From Ophiura sarsii (taxonomy: Eukaryota; Echinodermata; Ophiuroidea; Amphilepidida; Ophiuridae): DNA of 64,000 nt. Position 1 is the first letter of the stretch, and every line of letters begins with the position of its first letter. The DNA lies in the NCBI GenBank assembly GCA_035610835.1, contig CM069452.1:25363121-25427120 (forward strand), given 5' to 3'. Of the stretch, positions 48,727 through 60,315 are shown one piece after another. Made by a program: the position numbers and the translations under genes. The notes beneath the pieces are model-generated. The model did no database searches. It saw only the letters and a program-made list of their open reading frames with translations, and had not been told where the DNA came from.

Positions 48727-50022
48727 AAAGTGATCATGGTATGGGATGCATGAGTGATTCTATTGAGGGGATAATGTGATCAATACAAAGTATGAACCTT
48801 TGTCTTTCAAACAATACACTTTTGGATTGTTAGATACCTTTGGTTATGTAACGTCATTAACATAAACACAATAGGTTTCAGACACTGACTGAAATCTGCC
48901 AATTATTTGGCTGGATATGTAATATGTTGAATATGGGTTGATTGATACATTTGCGTATATCTCGGCAGTGCAAGCATAAAAACAGATAACACTTGGCACA
49001 TAGTTAGAATACACACTTATCTCTGTTTGACACTCTTCTTTAGATCTGAATGCCTTAATACGAACAAGAAGGGACCATCTTAAATACGCTTTTATTTAGC
49101 AAAATCCACAATAATATACCTTAGAAAACAACAAAGGATAAAGAACAATAGAGGGATTATAATTTAATAAATTGTTGTGGGATGTAAAGCAATAATAGTG
49201 GGGATTTCAAAAGGAGCTGTTCATAAAATTTCCTCAAACCACTGAAATTATATGACGATTACTTACACAATACATATCTAGTAGCTCTAAAGATAACAGT
49301 TATAAGAGAGGTTGTGTCAGCCATCTTTAATTGATACATTCCTGTATATCTTCATTTTGACTATCACAATATGTTTACACATTGATTTAAACATTTTTCA
49401 TTATTTCTGATTAGAATTTGAAGGCACAGTAAGCTTTTATCTGGTAAATTTCATGATTTTTAGCCATTTTGGGCCCGTTTCAAAATTATCTGCCGTCTGC
49501 GCATGCGCATTTTTTCTGCAGGTTTCATGCGAATAAGTTCAGATAATTAGTTAACTATCATATGGAATCTTCCAAACTGATTTTCCGCCATATTAGTGAT
49601 TCACTGACTGGGCATTTTTAAATAAAAATTAGCTATTTGAAATACTGATATTTGTATACCTTTTATTCAATTGCTTCTCCTTACTTTTTCCTCTTATACT
49701 ACACATTCCAAATTACACAGGGATTAAGGTTATTGTCTTTAGTATCATATTTATGCGAGAAAAAAAATCGGGATTTACCTGCTTCTGATGTCATGTTATG
49801 CAATCTTCTTACCACGTGCTTCATAAAACAATTCAAATTTCCCGCCAAATAACTGATTTAGCAGTGTCCCAAGTGTACTTACTTTGAGACAGTGCTATGA
49901 CGTCATAGTTCACATTTAAAAATCCAAAAGTGTATTGTTTGAAAGACAAAGGTTCATACTTTGTATTGATCACATTATCCCCTCAATAGAATCACTCATG
50001 CATCCCATACCATGATCACTTT
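48727..50022. mobile_element. Element bounded by a perfect 102-bp inverted repeat
   Basis: 48727-48828 and 49921-50022 are exact reverse complements by eye, beginning AAAGTGATCATGGTATGGGA. The 1.1-kb interior is AT-rich with no frame of note. A GCGCATGCGC word lies near 49500. No clear target duplication is seen. Perfect long arms suggest recent formation. Confidence 0.8.
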
Positions 50023-50550
50023 CATTATTTATTGACTGCCCCTCGTATGTCAGATTTTTTTCTTCGCAAAATGACATTTTTTTCAGCCCGGTGCAAAATA
50101 CTGTCAACATTACCTAGATATAGAAATTTATATATACTTAGAAAGCTTTAACTGTCAGGAATTCAAATCTGCAATAATTAACCTTGTAGGGTATGCAGAA
50201 TTTTTTTCATATTTTTTTTTTCTCAGCAGATTTTTTTCATAAATTGTTGACCTTTTCAAATTCATAACCTTCTAGGGGTTCATCCTATGTTAATTTTAAG
50301 TGCATTTTTGAACTCCTAAGACAATTTTAATCAAAAAAATGTATACTTTTGTGAGGGTATTGCCTAGTTTAGAAAAGTTATCGCCATTCAAATGAAAATA
50401 CACGCGATATTCACCAATTTTAAGTTCGTCACACGAGACCGGCCCAACTTAAAACGCATGGCCTAAAATTATCTCCCTATGAGTTTTAAAATATTGGGCT
50501 CGACTGCGTCTTGCCCAATATTTAAAAAAAATCATAGCTCGACCAATACA

Positions 50551-51379
50551 TATGGGCTCAATCTATCCAATTTTATATCATACTCACACGATTGTGGCCC
50601 AACACACATGCCAGACATTTCGAGCACAGTGCGCTTGTTGCATAATTCATATGCACTACACTCTTCTGTATTAATTTGTAAGAAGGCTCGCCAATTTGGA
50701 GCTGATCAAACTATAGTATCATTGCTACCAGCTCCGTGATCCAAATCAAATAATGCTTTAAAAATCTCATATATATTAATGTTTTGGTTCAATTGGTCAT
50801 ACATACGTGGGAATAAAATGAAATTGTAACTACCGTCGGGCACAAATTTGATTTCCAAATTGTTTCTATTTGAAATGATACATCAAACAAATCTAAAGAG
50901 TCCAAAATAAAATAATCTGACAACTTAACATTAAGACATGTCAGCCCTGACGTCTAGCACAACTTGCAAGGTCTATTATTTTGAAAGTACTCACAATGAT
51001 TAGCTATGGGAACAAATCAATGTGGGGTGACAATGCAGCACAAAGGTATTTTCATACAAATTCAACCAATATAATTACAATAGTGAATCAAATGTTGACT
51101 AAATGAAATCTCATACAAAATTTATCAAAACCAAAATTTGGCACAAAATAATCAACTTGGTCTACTTACCACGATTCTAAATTAATTATCAAGTTTGAGC
51201 AAATTATTGTGTTTCATATTCTACTGATGTGGTGAAAGCAATACGCTTTCTTGTAGACATGGTACCATGAATCATGAATAGTGTGCCAATTATAAGACAA
51301 AATCACATTGGTTTTTTTTGTTGCTCTTATCGTGGATGAACATTTGCCTGGCCCATTTAACCCTAATGATTATTATAAG
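50551..51379. other. Non-coding stretch, nothing recognised
   Basis: No exon-like frame, element end or RNA can be supported. Confidence 0.45.
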
Positions 51380-51601
51380 CAGTGGCGGATGCAGGATTAA
51401 AATTTACGGGGGCTGACCAATTGGTACTCAAATTTTTGTTTGTTTTTGTAGAAGGTCCCCAATTTTCTTTTGCCGCCAGCTCGTGAAATTCTGATAAGTT
51501 GGGGGGGGGGGGGGGGTAGCGATGTGGTCGTCCCAAAATCGGCAAAAAATATCGTTTGGTAGAACTCGCAAATGTACAGACGGAACCTACCTCTGCCACT
51601 G
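51380..51601. mobile_element. Short CAGTGGCGGA-type MITE
   Basis: The left end CAGTGGCGGATGCAGG and right end CCTACCTCTGCCACTG are imperfectly inverted. A 5-base direct repeat ATAAG flanks them at 51375-51379 and 51602-51606. The interior includes a G-run. Related end words occur near 6780 and 31490. Superfamily uncertain. Confidence 0.65.
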
Positions 51602-51606
51602 ATAAG

Positions 51607-53058
51607 TCACCACCAAGGCCATGGAAAATATAGAAAACCCTGTTCTACTGGCCCAACAGACCCATTTTTTGTGTGGAAATATCAATTTAATAAAAAATGG
51701 AAATTAGAAAGATTACGCACAAAACCCCAAATGTTTGAATTCCTGAAATTGTTTGTAAAAAAAACCTAGACCGGTCGACCCTACCTGAGAAGTCCATTGT
51801 TTCCCCGTAGAACAGGGTGGTGTTTTTTTGTCACCTAAGGTATAGAATTGTATCTTGTACTCGAGAGGGCAAATGGCACACAAAACTGCTATTGAATGGT
51901 GAAAAAAATACAATCCTGCAGCTGATTCTCACTGTGGCAATTTCCCTATAACTAATCAAGAGTAACCTTTCATTTTCACCCTAGAAGAGGTTGTTCTTCA
52001 AAACATTGCGCCAAAGATTTCTACTATATTCTATTCGGCTTTCTCTGGACAGTGACGAACTCAACAGGCGCAGCTTTTACGCGCGCGTATGTATCTTCCG
52101 TCTTTCAATGCTCATGTGTATACATCAGCGCCTCAAGTATTCGCGCGCATTATGTGCTGCAATTAGTAGAATACGCAGTTACATCACTGTCTCGTGATGG
52201 CCAAAAAGACTATAGAAGCCATTATATAAAGTGGTATCACACTTCCATGGTAAAGTCTGTGCAAAATGCAATTTCTTGAAAATGGCAACTGCCCAAATTG
52301 TCTGGCTTTACTAGTTGCTAACATGTGCTGTAACTGCATTTCACCTTGCAATCTTGAGTTATTTGAATTTGCAGGCAATTTTAGATATTATTCCCAGCAT
52401 GTAAGCCATTGGCTAGGCTAGATTGTATTTACCTATCACGAGACTATGACATAACTGCATCATTGATTAATTGCGGCACATAAACGTGAGCACCCCCCCC
52501 CCCCCTTGAGGTGCTGATTTCTACACACACACACTTAGAAAGAAGGAAGATACATTATGTGTGCATAAATACTGTGCCAGAGGAAGACAAAATAGAGTAT
52601 TAAGCATTTCATCATCACCGACTGCCTTTGATTTTTATTGTAGCTCTGGCGAGAGGGGTATACCTTCATTTGAAATTGGTTAAGGCTTGCCAAATATTGA
52701 AAATGACTGAAAAAGTGAGAAAGTGAGAAAATACAATGCAATAGTGAATACAATGTTTTGTTGATTTTCCTATTATATTTCAGTTTAGGTAGAGACCTCG
52801 CTGGGACATTACTTTGGAAAATAAAACATGATAGTGTAAAAAAACCAATTTGGGATCAGCAAAGACATTAGTGAACTCCTGTAAATACCCAAAAAGAAGA
52901 CAAAATAATTCATTTATTAATTATGGCCAAATGACTAAATTAATCCCATGTCTCATATCTTAGAGCACGGGTCTGTAAAAAACATAACCTTATATTAACC
53001 TACTTCAAGTGCTTATACTGCCCCTCTGTATGCTCCATTTTAAATTTTTTGTAAGATA
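51607..53058. other. Non-coding stretch, nothing recognised
   Basis: A CpG-bearing patch near 52070-52200 (GCGCGCGT words) and short open frames are present. No splice-consistent exon can be defended. Confidence 0.4.
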
Positions 53059-54502
53059 AACTGCTCAAACAAAATTCAGAAATTTGTTTTCAATCACAGA
53101 TTGTTCAAATATTTCGTAATATACTCATATTGCGTTTCATATCAATGAAAAGCCATGTTGTTCCGCTTTACATTAATACCTCATTTGTAGCAATCACTTG
53201 TGTCAGCACTTAGCCACCTGCTTGTGAATGTGGGAGGGTCTCATTCAAAATGTGCCAAATTCATCACTATTTCGTGCCCAAAGAACAAATAATTTACCTC
53301 AAAATGTCACCGCCTGAAATATGACCAATTTGTTTTTCATTTTCTGTCTCTAAATTGCACTTAACACCTCTTAAAATTGACAAAGTTCTGTAAATACTAA
53401 AAATTACAAAATCTATAGATTTATGGTATATCACAATTTTCCATAGACTTTAAAATGGCAAAAGGTACATTTTGTCAACAACAAACACACATTTTGACAC
53501 TGAATAAGTTGTATCACTGAGTGGTTACTTTTTAATCTCCAAAAAATACTATATTCTTCACAAATGTCCAGATGTAATCACTTCACGGAACATTTCAGGA
53601 CGATGACATGTGACTTGCAATACAATGATAACTTTCTTCCTTAAATTTGGAAATTAAAATTAAAAGCCATTTCCTTACCAACATTCTATTCAAGCTTGAG
53701 GACAGGGTTCTAAACTGACAAAAGACTTATCTTTTTATAAAAGCAATGGTTCTGCAGTACTGTAAAAGTGGACATTTTTGTACTTCATTTAATTTTGCGA
53801 TTTTCACGCAGCAGCCACCACGAACATTGTAACGGGAAAACGATGATTTCCACTCGATATATTGACGTTGTATGGGTGGCCATTTGGGTTAATAAATTGA
53901 ATATAGTCTTGCACTTGTAACAAGATGAATAAATTATGGTAATTTGTTTTGTAATGAATATTAATTAGTAATATGAATATTCATGATTAATTCGGGATCA
54001 TCAACCTGGACCATTTTCATTTCAATCTGGATCATTTCGGTTAAAACTGAGCTCAGGAAACTGAGATGAACCAAGATGATCCAGAATTATTAATCATGAA
54101 TATTCATATTGCCAATTAATATGCGAATCAATAAGAATGATTAATTATGAATATCTTTATTGCTAATTAATATTCATGGCAGTTACCCAGATTTTTAGAC
54201 TATATTCAATTTATTAACCCAAATGGCCGCCCATACAACGTCATTCTATCGAGTTGAAATCATTGTCTTCCCATTATAACACACACAAATATTTCTTTTG
54301 CGTATAGGACAATGTGATGAATCTACAAATCGTGAATTTAAAAACATGCAGAGCAGTTCAAATAGGCAAAGAAAATTACCACTTTTATTGTATTATCAAA
54401 ACCAAACACCTCTGTCTGCCCTTGTTGACAAAAAGGCATCGAAGATATCATTAATTTAGCGAAAAGCATCACATCAATACTCTGTAAAATTTTTGAGCAG
54501 TT
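53059..54502. mobile_element. Palindromic element with AACTGCTCAAA ends, copy 2
   Basis: The ends AACTGCTCAAAC and TTTTGAGCAGTT match the element at 47347. Inside is a strong inverted pair at 53834-53909 and 54197-54271 that includes CCCAAATGGCC(G/A)CCCATACA-type words. A central AT-rich stem with ATTCATGATTAAT words separates the arms. No coding frame. Confidence 0.7.
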
Positions 54503-54786
54503 TGCTGTAAAGAAATTATTAGGCTATTAGCGTGATGACCCAATACCAAATTTGGAAATTGATATTTTGGACCTTAGCAATTACATGATTTGGTTTGGTC
54601 TACAGCGCTATTTTCTCAATTCGTCAAAGAGACTTGATAATTAATGGCCTTTTACATGTACCTTCATGGTAACTGAATATTTAAAATGTTCTTTTAAACA
54701 ATCAAATGACAACAATCTATTTATTTGGTAAATAAATCAAATATTAACTGCTTTCATTGTGGTCACAGTCAAATTATAGCCTTGCA

Positions 54787-54852
54787 GTGATCTCGAAACC
54801 AGACTATGCCACTCGGCTGCGCCTTGGGGCATGGTCTGGTTTTCGAGATCAC
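54787..54852. repeat. Compact hairpin
   Basis: GTGATCTCGAAACCAGAC and the complement of GTGATCTCGAAAACCAGAC pair around a short GC-rich loop (CTCGGCTGCGCC). Probably a small foldback remnant. Nothing else is recognised between 54.5 and 55.3 kb. Confidence 0.65.
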
Positions 54853-55794
54853 CTCGGTCCTTGGGCCTATAATTTTAAATATCCCCTCATTGCAGTCGAT
54901 ATTTGAATATTAGAGGACATATTTCCCCATTGGATTGTGCAGTGTAAAATCTTAATACCACCAGTAATTACGTATATCAAAAAACACAAGGAAAGCCAGT
55001 TATTTTGATAAACCTTGCTAAAGAATGTCATATATTCTTGTCCATAACCCTATTTTGGTTTGACAAGTGTAAAAAACAATACAAAATGCATTCATAAATA
55101 AGTCATCCATAGCTATAGATGGTGACGTTAAAAACAACAATTTCCCGATAATAAGTAAGCCTGGAATATAAAATTGAAATTTTGGTGTAATTACTTTCCA
55201 TTCAATGCCCATTAAGATTTGTTCACAAGATCTTGGTTTTAACCTGCAGAGTCAGTCAATCTAAAATGGAAGAATGAAAACATAACCCTAACCCTAACCA
55301 GGTTTTTAATCGGGATCCTTATTTTGAAAACGCCCAACTAAATCGCCGGTCCGGAATCAATCCAGGGACCCTCCCCACCCACTAAGCCACGACCCTCAGC
55401 TACTCGTTCGCGCAGTAAACCGTGCTCACTGTATAGGTTCGGTTGATTACGTCACCGAAAACCGTCCGCACATGCTCTTGGAGCTAGGCTTAGAAGTAGT
55501 ATTTTTTAGTACTCGGAGAGGTTAGGGTTTATAAGTGCATTGACATTTCAATTCCAAGTGGAAAGGAGTCCCTCCTAAATGAGCGCATGTTTACTATTGG
55601 ATACTACTCAGTATATTACCTTTGAGTCTAAAATAATCAAATTGCTCATATTGCTGTTTTAAAAATCACACCCCAATTATCACCGTTACTGCTAGTTAAA
55701 ACATCTCATCCGTATGTCATTATTAACCCAAGAGGTTCAGAATGTTTTTAATAGCCTATATTTTGGATATTTCATAAATGTTCACAATGTGTCA

Positions 55795-55967
55795 TATCAA
55801 TGAAAACCTGATGTGTTTGTCTTTCCAACAGTACAACATTTGTAGCAATCACTTGTTTCAGTAACATCAGCTACTTGCTTGAAGCAAATGGCTGAGCACA
55901 GAAACAATTATTGCTACAAATGTAGTATCATTGTACAGAAAACATCTGCTTTTGAATGATATGAAAC
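55795..55967. repeat. Imperfect inverted repeat related to the AACTGCTCAAA family
   Basis: ATATCAATGAAAACCTGATG with ACAACATTTGTAGCAAT pairs imperfectly with ATTGCTACAAATGTAGT and the words up to 55967. Similar words occur inside 53100-53220, so it is likely a degraded relative. Confidence 0.55.
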
Positions 55968-56513
55968 ACAATATGAACACATCGCAAAATATACGCTACC
56001 GAAAATCAATTTCCAAATATTTTTAAAGTTCAAGGCATCAAATTTGTCTGAAACTATGTATACAAAGTTATTATGATAGAAAGCCAAAATATTAAAAGAG
56101 CTGATGTCCATAGTGTTGAATTTGATTTAAAAAAAGAAAACAAATAAACAAAATAATAAACAAGATGGTCAATGTACTCACTCTGATATTATGTTTACAT
56201 GTTGGCTCTGTAACCAGTTTCATTTATTTGTTAACAGTACTGAACATAACACGATCCACATCAAGTGAACAATTCACTTTCTCTCTAATATACAAGATAA
56301 AAACATGATTTCTAAATTTAAATTCGGTCCTCTCTTGATATACAATTATTTTCAAGGAAGTGTCCGTTCACACTGCTGCAGTGCAATTATATGGCAAAGA
56401 TAGTGTCTTGGATAGGCTACAATTGGTTTGTTTGTTTTTTGTTGGGGGGAGGGGATATTATACGATAAAAGGTTTCCATCATGTTGATAGGCCCTTTATG
56501 TTAATAAACTTAA

Positions 56514-56858
56514 AGGTAGATGTTCCGATTTTCAACTTGAAGTTTTCTATTCTACATGAAAGGTCATCCTTAAAAAAGTTGTGTTCCAAAGTTTGAGTTG
56601 CATAGCTCTAATGGTTCTTATTTTAGACGCACAAGATGCTGTGAACTGTACCCATTGAGTAGTACACAAACTATCTCGGTGGTTACCACCATTCACGGTA
56701 ATTCGACGTTATTTCATCAATTTCTCCGTAATTATACCGATTTAGGCCGTCAAATTTCAGTATGATGATGAGAAAAATACGAGTTTTCATATGATATGAA
56801 AATCTCTGTATGTTTGAAATAATTCTGTGTTACGAAAATGTGATCGGGTCATCTACCT
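56514..56858 (-). mobile_element. TTAA-type MITE, family 1 copy c
   Basis: 345 bp, same orientation as copy b. It is flanked by TTAA at 56510-56513 and 56859-56862, with ends AGGTAGATG and CATCTACCT. Confidence 0.85.
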
Positions 56859-57617
56859 TTAACCCTAATGGCACTGAATGTTTCAAAAATACTACTCTTC
56901 TAGGTGCTGCCAGGGATAGGATTAATATTGGTGATCTCTATTGCCATTTATAAATCAAAATATTTGTGGGGAATATGATAATTTTAAATGGTTCCTTCCA
57001 ATCCCCAAGCATTTTTGATATTTGTCACTCAATTTTGTTAACCAGTAAATATCCACCTGGTTGTCCCTCATTTTATGGTTAGTTATTGATATTTTAAGAA
57101 TAACAATATTTTATAACAAAAATAATATTTTACGAAAGTAATATTTTGGATAAAATGCTGTTTTAGATCATTTTTTGTGTGAAGCGTTTGCTCTTCCAAT
57201 TCACCTGGTAACAAATAGCCTTGTAAAGTAGCGGTAGTGTACATAGCCTTATCTGCACTGCAGCAGTACATATAACCTTTGCCTTTTAAAAATAGAAAAC
57301 AGGATTCCGTCAACTAGGAAGCCAAAACAAACAAAATAAAGAGATAAGATTGGAGCATATTATGTCAAGTATCAACACAATTAAGAGGCATTTCAGACAC
57401 GGAAGTAGGTTGGGACAGCAGGTAGGTAGGTATACTACAATAGCATTAGACATATATACATCATTTGAAACAACAGCACAGCACTTTTTGTCACAAAAAG
57501 GTTACACAAAGCACAGGAATTAAGATTACATTTTCAATATTGATAATTAGAATGGCTTTCACAACTGGAATCTGTAACAAGTTAGAAAGGTGTAAACGAG
57601 TACGCAGTTGGATGTCT

Positions 57618-57693
57618 TTATTGGTCGAAGTGGCTCTGACTTTATCAGGACTGATGAAGTCAGTGGCTCTTCTGACGAAAGCTCAACCAATAA
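57618..57693 (+). ncRNA. Hammerhead-ribozyme-like motif
   Basis: CTGATGA (57651-57657) is followed by a perfect 5-bp stem GTCAG/CTGAC with an 8-base loop, then GAAA (57677-57680) and GCTC. This is the order of the hammerhead core: CUGAUGA, stem II, GAAA. Outer words TTATTGGT (57618-57625) and ACCAATAA (57686-57693) are complementary. Short-stem-III hammerheads occur in Penelope-like elements. Pairing next to the core (stem I) is poor, so activity is uncertain. Confidence 0.35.
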
Positions 57694-57711
57694 TCAAACT
57701 TACTAATATGA

Positions 57712-58116
57712 GATGCGATCTGTGAAAACCCGCCACATGGTGGCATTTTTCATATTGGAGATATTTTTATCATAAGAAAGCTAAAACTGTGCCGATTACG
57801 ATTACTGAACTGTTTCGATCATTTTTCTACGATCACTACAAAAAAGTTATGAGTGAATGATGATTGTGCTGTCATAAAAAGCTACAAAACAAGAAATCAT
57901 GAAAACAGGCCAAGAAAGATACATAATTCAATAGAATAACATTATAATGTTAATAATAAAAGTGACTTAAGTTTTTGAAGGTGAAATTTCATGAAAGATG
58001 ATGACACAAAGTATTGGAAATTAATTTTCTTTAAAAAATAAATAAAAAAATAAAAAAATACCCTTAATTCCTAGTTCACATTTTGCGACATCCGACGGGT
58101 TTTCACAGATCGCATC
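57712..58116. repeat. Perfect 21-bp inverted pair
   Basis: GATGCGATCTGTGAAAACCC at 57712 and its complement ending at 58116 bound a 360-base AT-rich spacer. The hammerhead-like motif lies just outside the left arm, so both may belong to one mobile element. Confidence 0.6.
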
Positions 58117-60315
58117 GCATATTGGTTGGAGTTCAGAATTTCAATGTTTTATCTTGCTTCTGTACGCATGTGTTGGTGTTTATTTTTTGTTTCTTTCGTC
58201 TCGAGCAGAGCTAAGCACTCAATCTCTGCTTGATATTTACAGATCCATGCAGGGATGTGACAATTGTTTTACTTCGATGAGCAGTAGAATAAATTTCTTA
58301 CCGAAGTTATAACCAAGTATAACAGTCTGAATGCACTGACAAAGTTACCCAAATTCAATTAATCCATACATTTTAAACATTTGTTGTAAAAAAGGGGATG
58401 ATAATCATGATTACACAATAGTGATTAAAACATTCCAGATGCCCAGTACTTTCATACACAGTTGCGTATGTTTCATGAAAATGCGCTATCAATCTTGAAG
58501 GGAAAAGGGTTGCACGTTGACTATTTTTCAATTTAGATATTTTGATGCATCATTGAATATGCTCTTTGAGGTTCAGAGTTACCTACAATTTACAAACTTT
58601 AAATATAAGTTGCACCTCTTTTCACCAGTAGCTCAAAATCAATATACACAACATGTGACTCGTTCCCTTTAATTAGGGTCACAAATTTACATCGCACGCA
58701 AGTTTTAATTCATTTCATGAAATTCAAACCACAGCATCTGTTTTTAGACAACTTCAGAACACCTTATTTTTCTTTTTTTATATATAAAAAATAAAGTTTT
58801 TATTTTGGATTTATCATTACATTGAGGGACTCAATTGACCTGTACCGTGCTTTTATTCACCGAATGGGAGAATTTAAAAGGTTCTGTCTTCTTAAAGATA
58901 ACATTCATTATTACAGCATTTGTTTTGCAGCTCTGTACACTTGGCATGTAAAAAGATAACCAGCATTTTGGAAGTCCAACATGAGTGCTCCCCCAGTCTG
59001 TTTTCATAGCTAAATATTTGTGACCATTTATTTTGAATAGTGTAGCAGTCAATTTCAGAGGCAAGTCCAATACAATCATACAATTAAAAATAGAATAGGA
59101 GATTTCGATAACAGACATTGACGTCTATAGATACATTAATGTACAAATCTAAAACCACAAGTCGGATATTTGGTTTTAAACGGTTGGCCAGTACCTCAGT
59201 TGATAATCAATGTGCTTGTGCAACTTCTTGTGTGACACAAAGGGCAAATACATGTTAGCTGCCACTATCATCAGGACAAAGCATGAATGAATGAATACAC
59301 TTTTCTACACTTCAAAAGACATTATAAAAAACAAAACAAGTTCTACAATGAACAAAAATATCCAGTCGATAACAAAAATAAAGGGAAGATTGATTAGTTG
59401 TCTCCATATTTCTCACCTCGCTCGAATCGAGACTATTTACACTTATATCTGAAACCAGCAGACTACAAAAGAAATCCATCAATTCGCTACAAACTTGATA
59501 GGCTCATGCTCAGAGGTTCAGTTCAATGACCGCCATACAACAAAGTGTCACTGACCCACTGTTAGTGGAAATTTGGGTACCATTAACAAGAGTCAGTAGA
59601 TACATGTCAGCAATTTGAAAGTCTTTGTTGTATAGAGGTCATATGACCCTCTAACACGCTTGTTTGACAGTGTTTCAAACAGAATATCTGAGAAATCAAA
59701 AATGATTCATTATTTCAAATTACACATAAGTGGATAAAATACGCAATCAGTGAAGACTTCAGTTTAACTTGATCACTGCCTATATAAGGAAAGTCAAATC
59801 TAGTTGACTCCATGCAATTTAGTACTTTCTGGTAAATGCATTGTGTAGCTGCCAATTTTGATATGAATCATTTTTCATCCTCTAATATTCTGGTTGATTG
59901 CATGTATGCATTTTGGCTTGACCATTCTACCTAACTTTGTTCTGTAGAGCAGCCAAACACAAGACAAATGCGTCATCAGTAATATCCATTTTATGAATGC
60001 ACAAGAGACGGCTACATCAATAAAGACTATTCACAGTAACCAGAGCCTACTCAAGGACAGTTTAAGATCTGTACACTATTTACAAAGTTTTGCAGAGAGG
60101 GAGAGATAGTACACAGATAGCTAGATTGTAACTAGCTCAGTTAGCATTCATTTAAGAGCATAATCTCTATTCACAAAATGATCCCAATCAAATCCTTCTT
60201 GCCTTGACAGCTTGCTTTATACAGACATGTTATGTAATATAGTACACACTATTCGAACACAGTAAAAAAAATCTCCCAAACAAGACTGTAAAAGTCATGT
60301 GTTATAACACATTCA
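58117..60315. other. Non-coding stretch downstream of the proline/glutamine-rich gene
   Basis: This probably includes the 3' UTR of the minus-strand gene ending at 60316. AATAAA words occur on the minus strand near 59026 and 58852, but no one site can be chosen as the poly-A signal. A 95-residue minus-strand frame at 58831-59118 has no recognisable domain. Confidence 0.4.

Noticed and set aside
55281..55300. Telomere-like CCCTAA words
   Set aside because: Only about two units are present, which is too short to call telomeric.
55320..55440. Minus-strand tRNA-derived SINE (GTGGCTTAGTGG and GGATTGATTCC)
   Set aside because: Box spacing is too short and the arms do not fold; it is suggestive at best.
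58831..59118. 95-residue minus-strand frame as a separate gene
   Set aside because: There is no domain, no splice support, and it lies in the probable 3' UTR or downstream flank of the Pro/Gln-rich gene.
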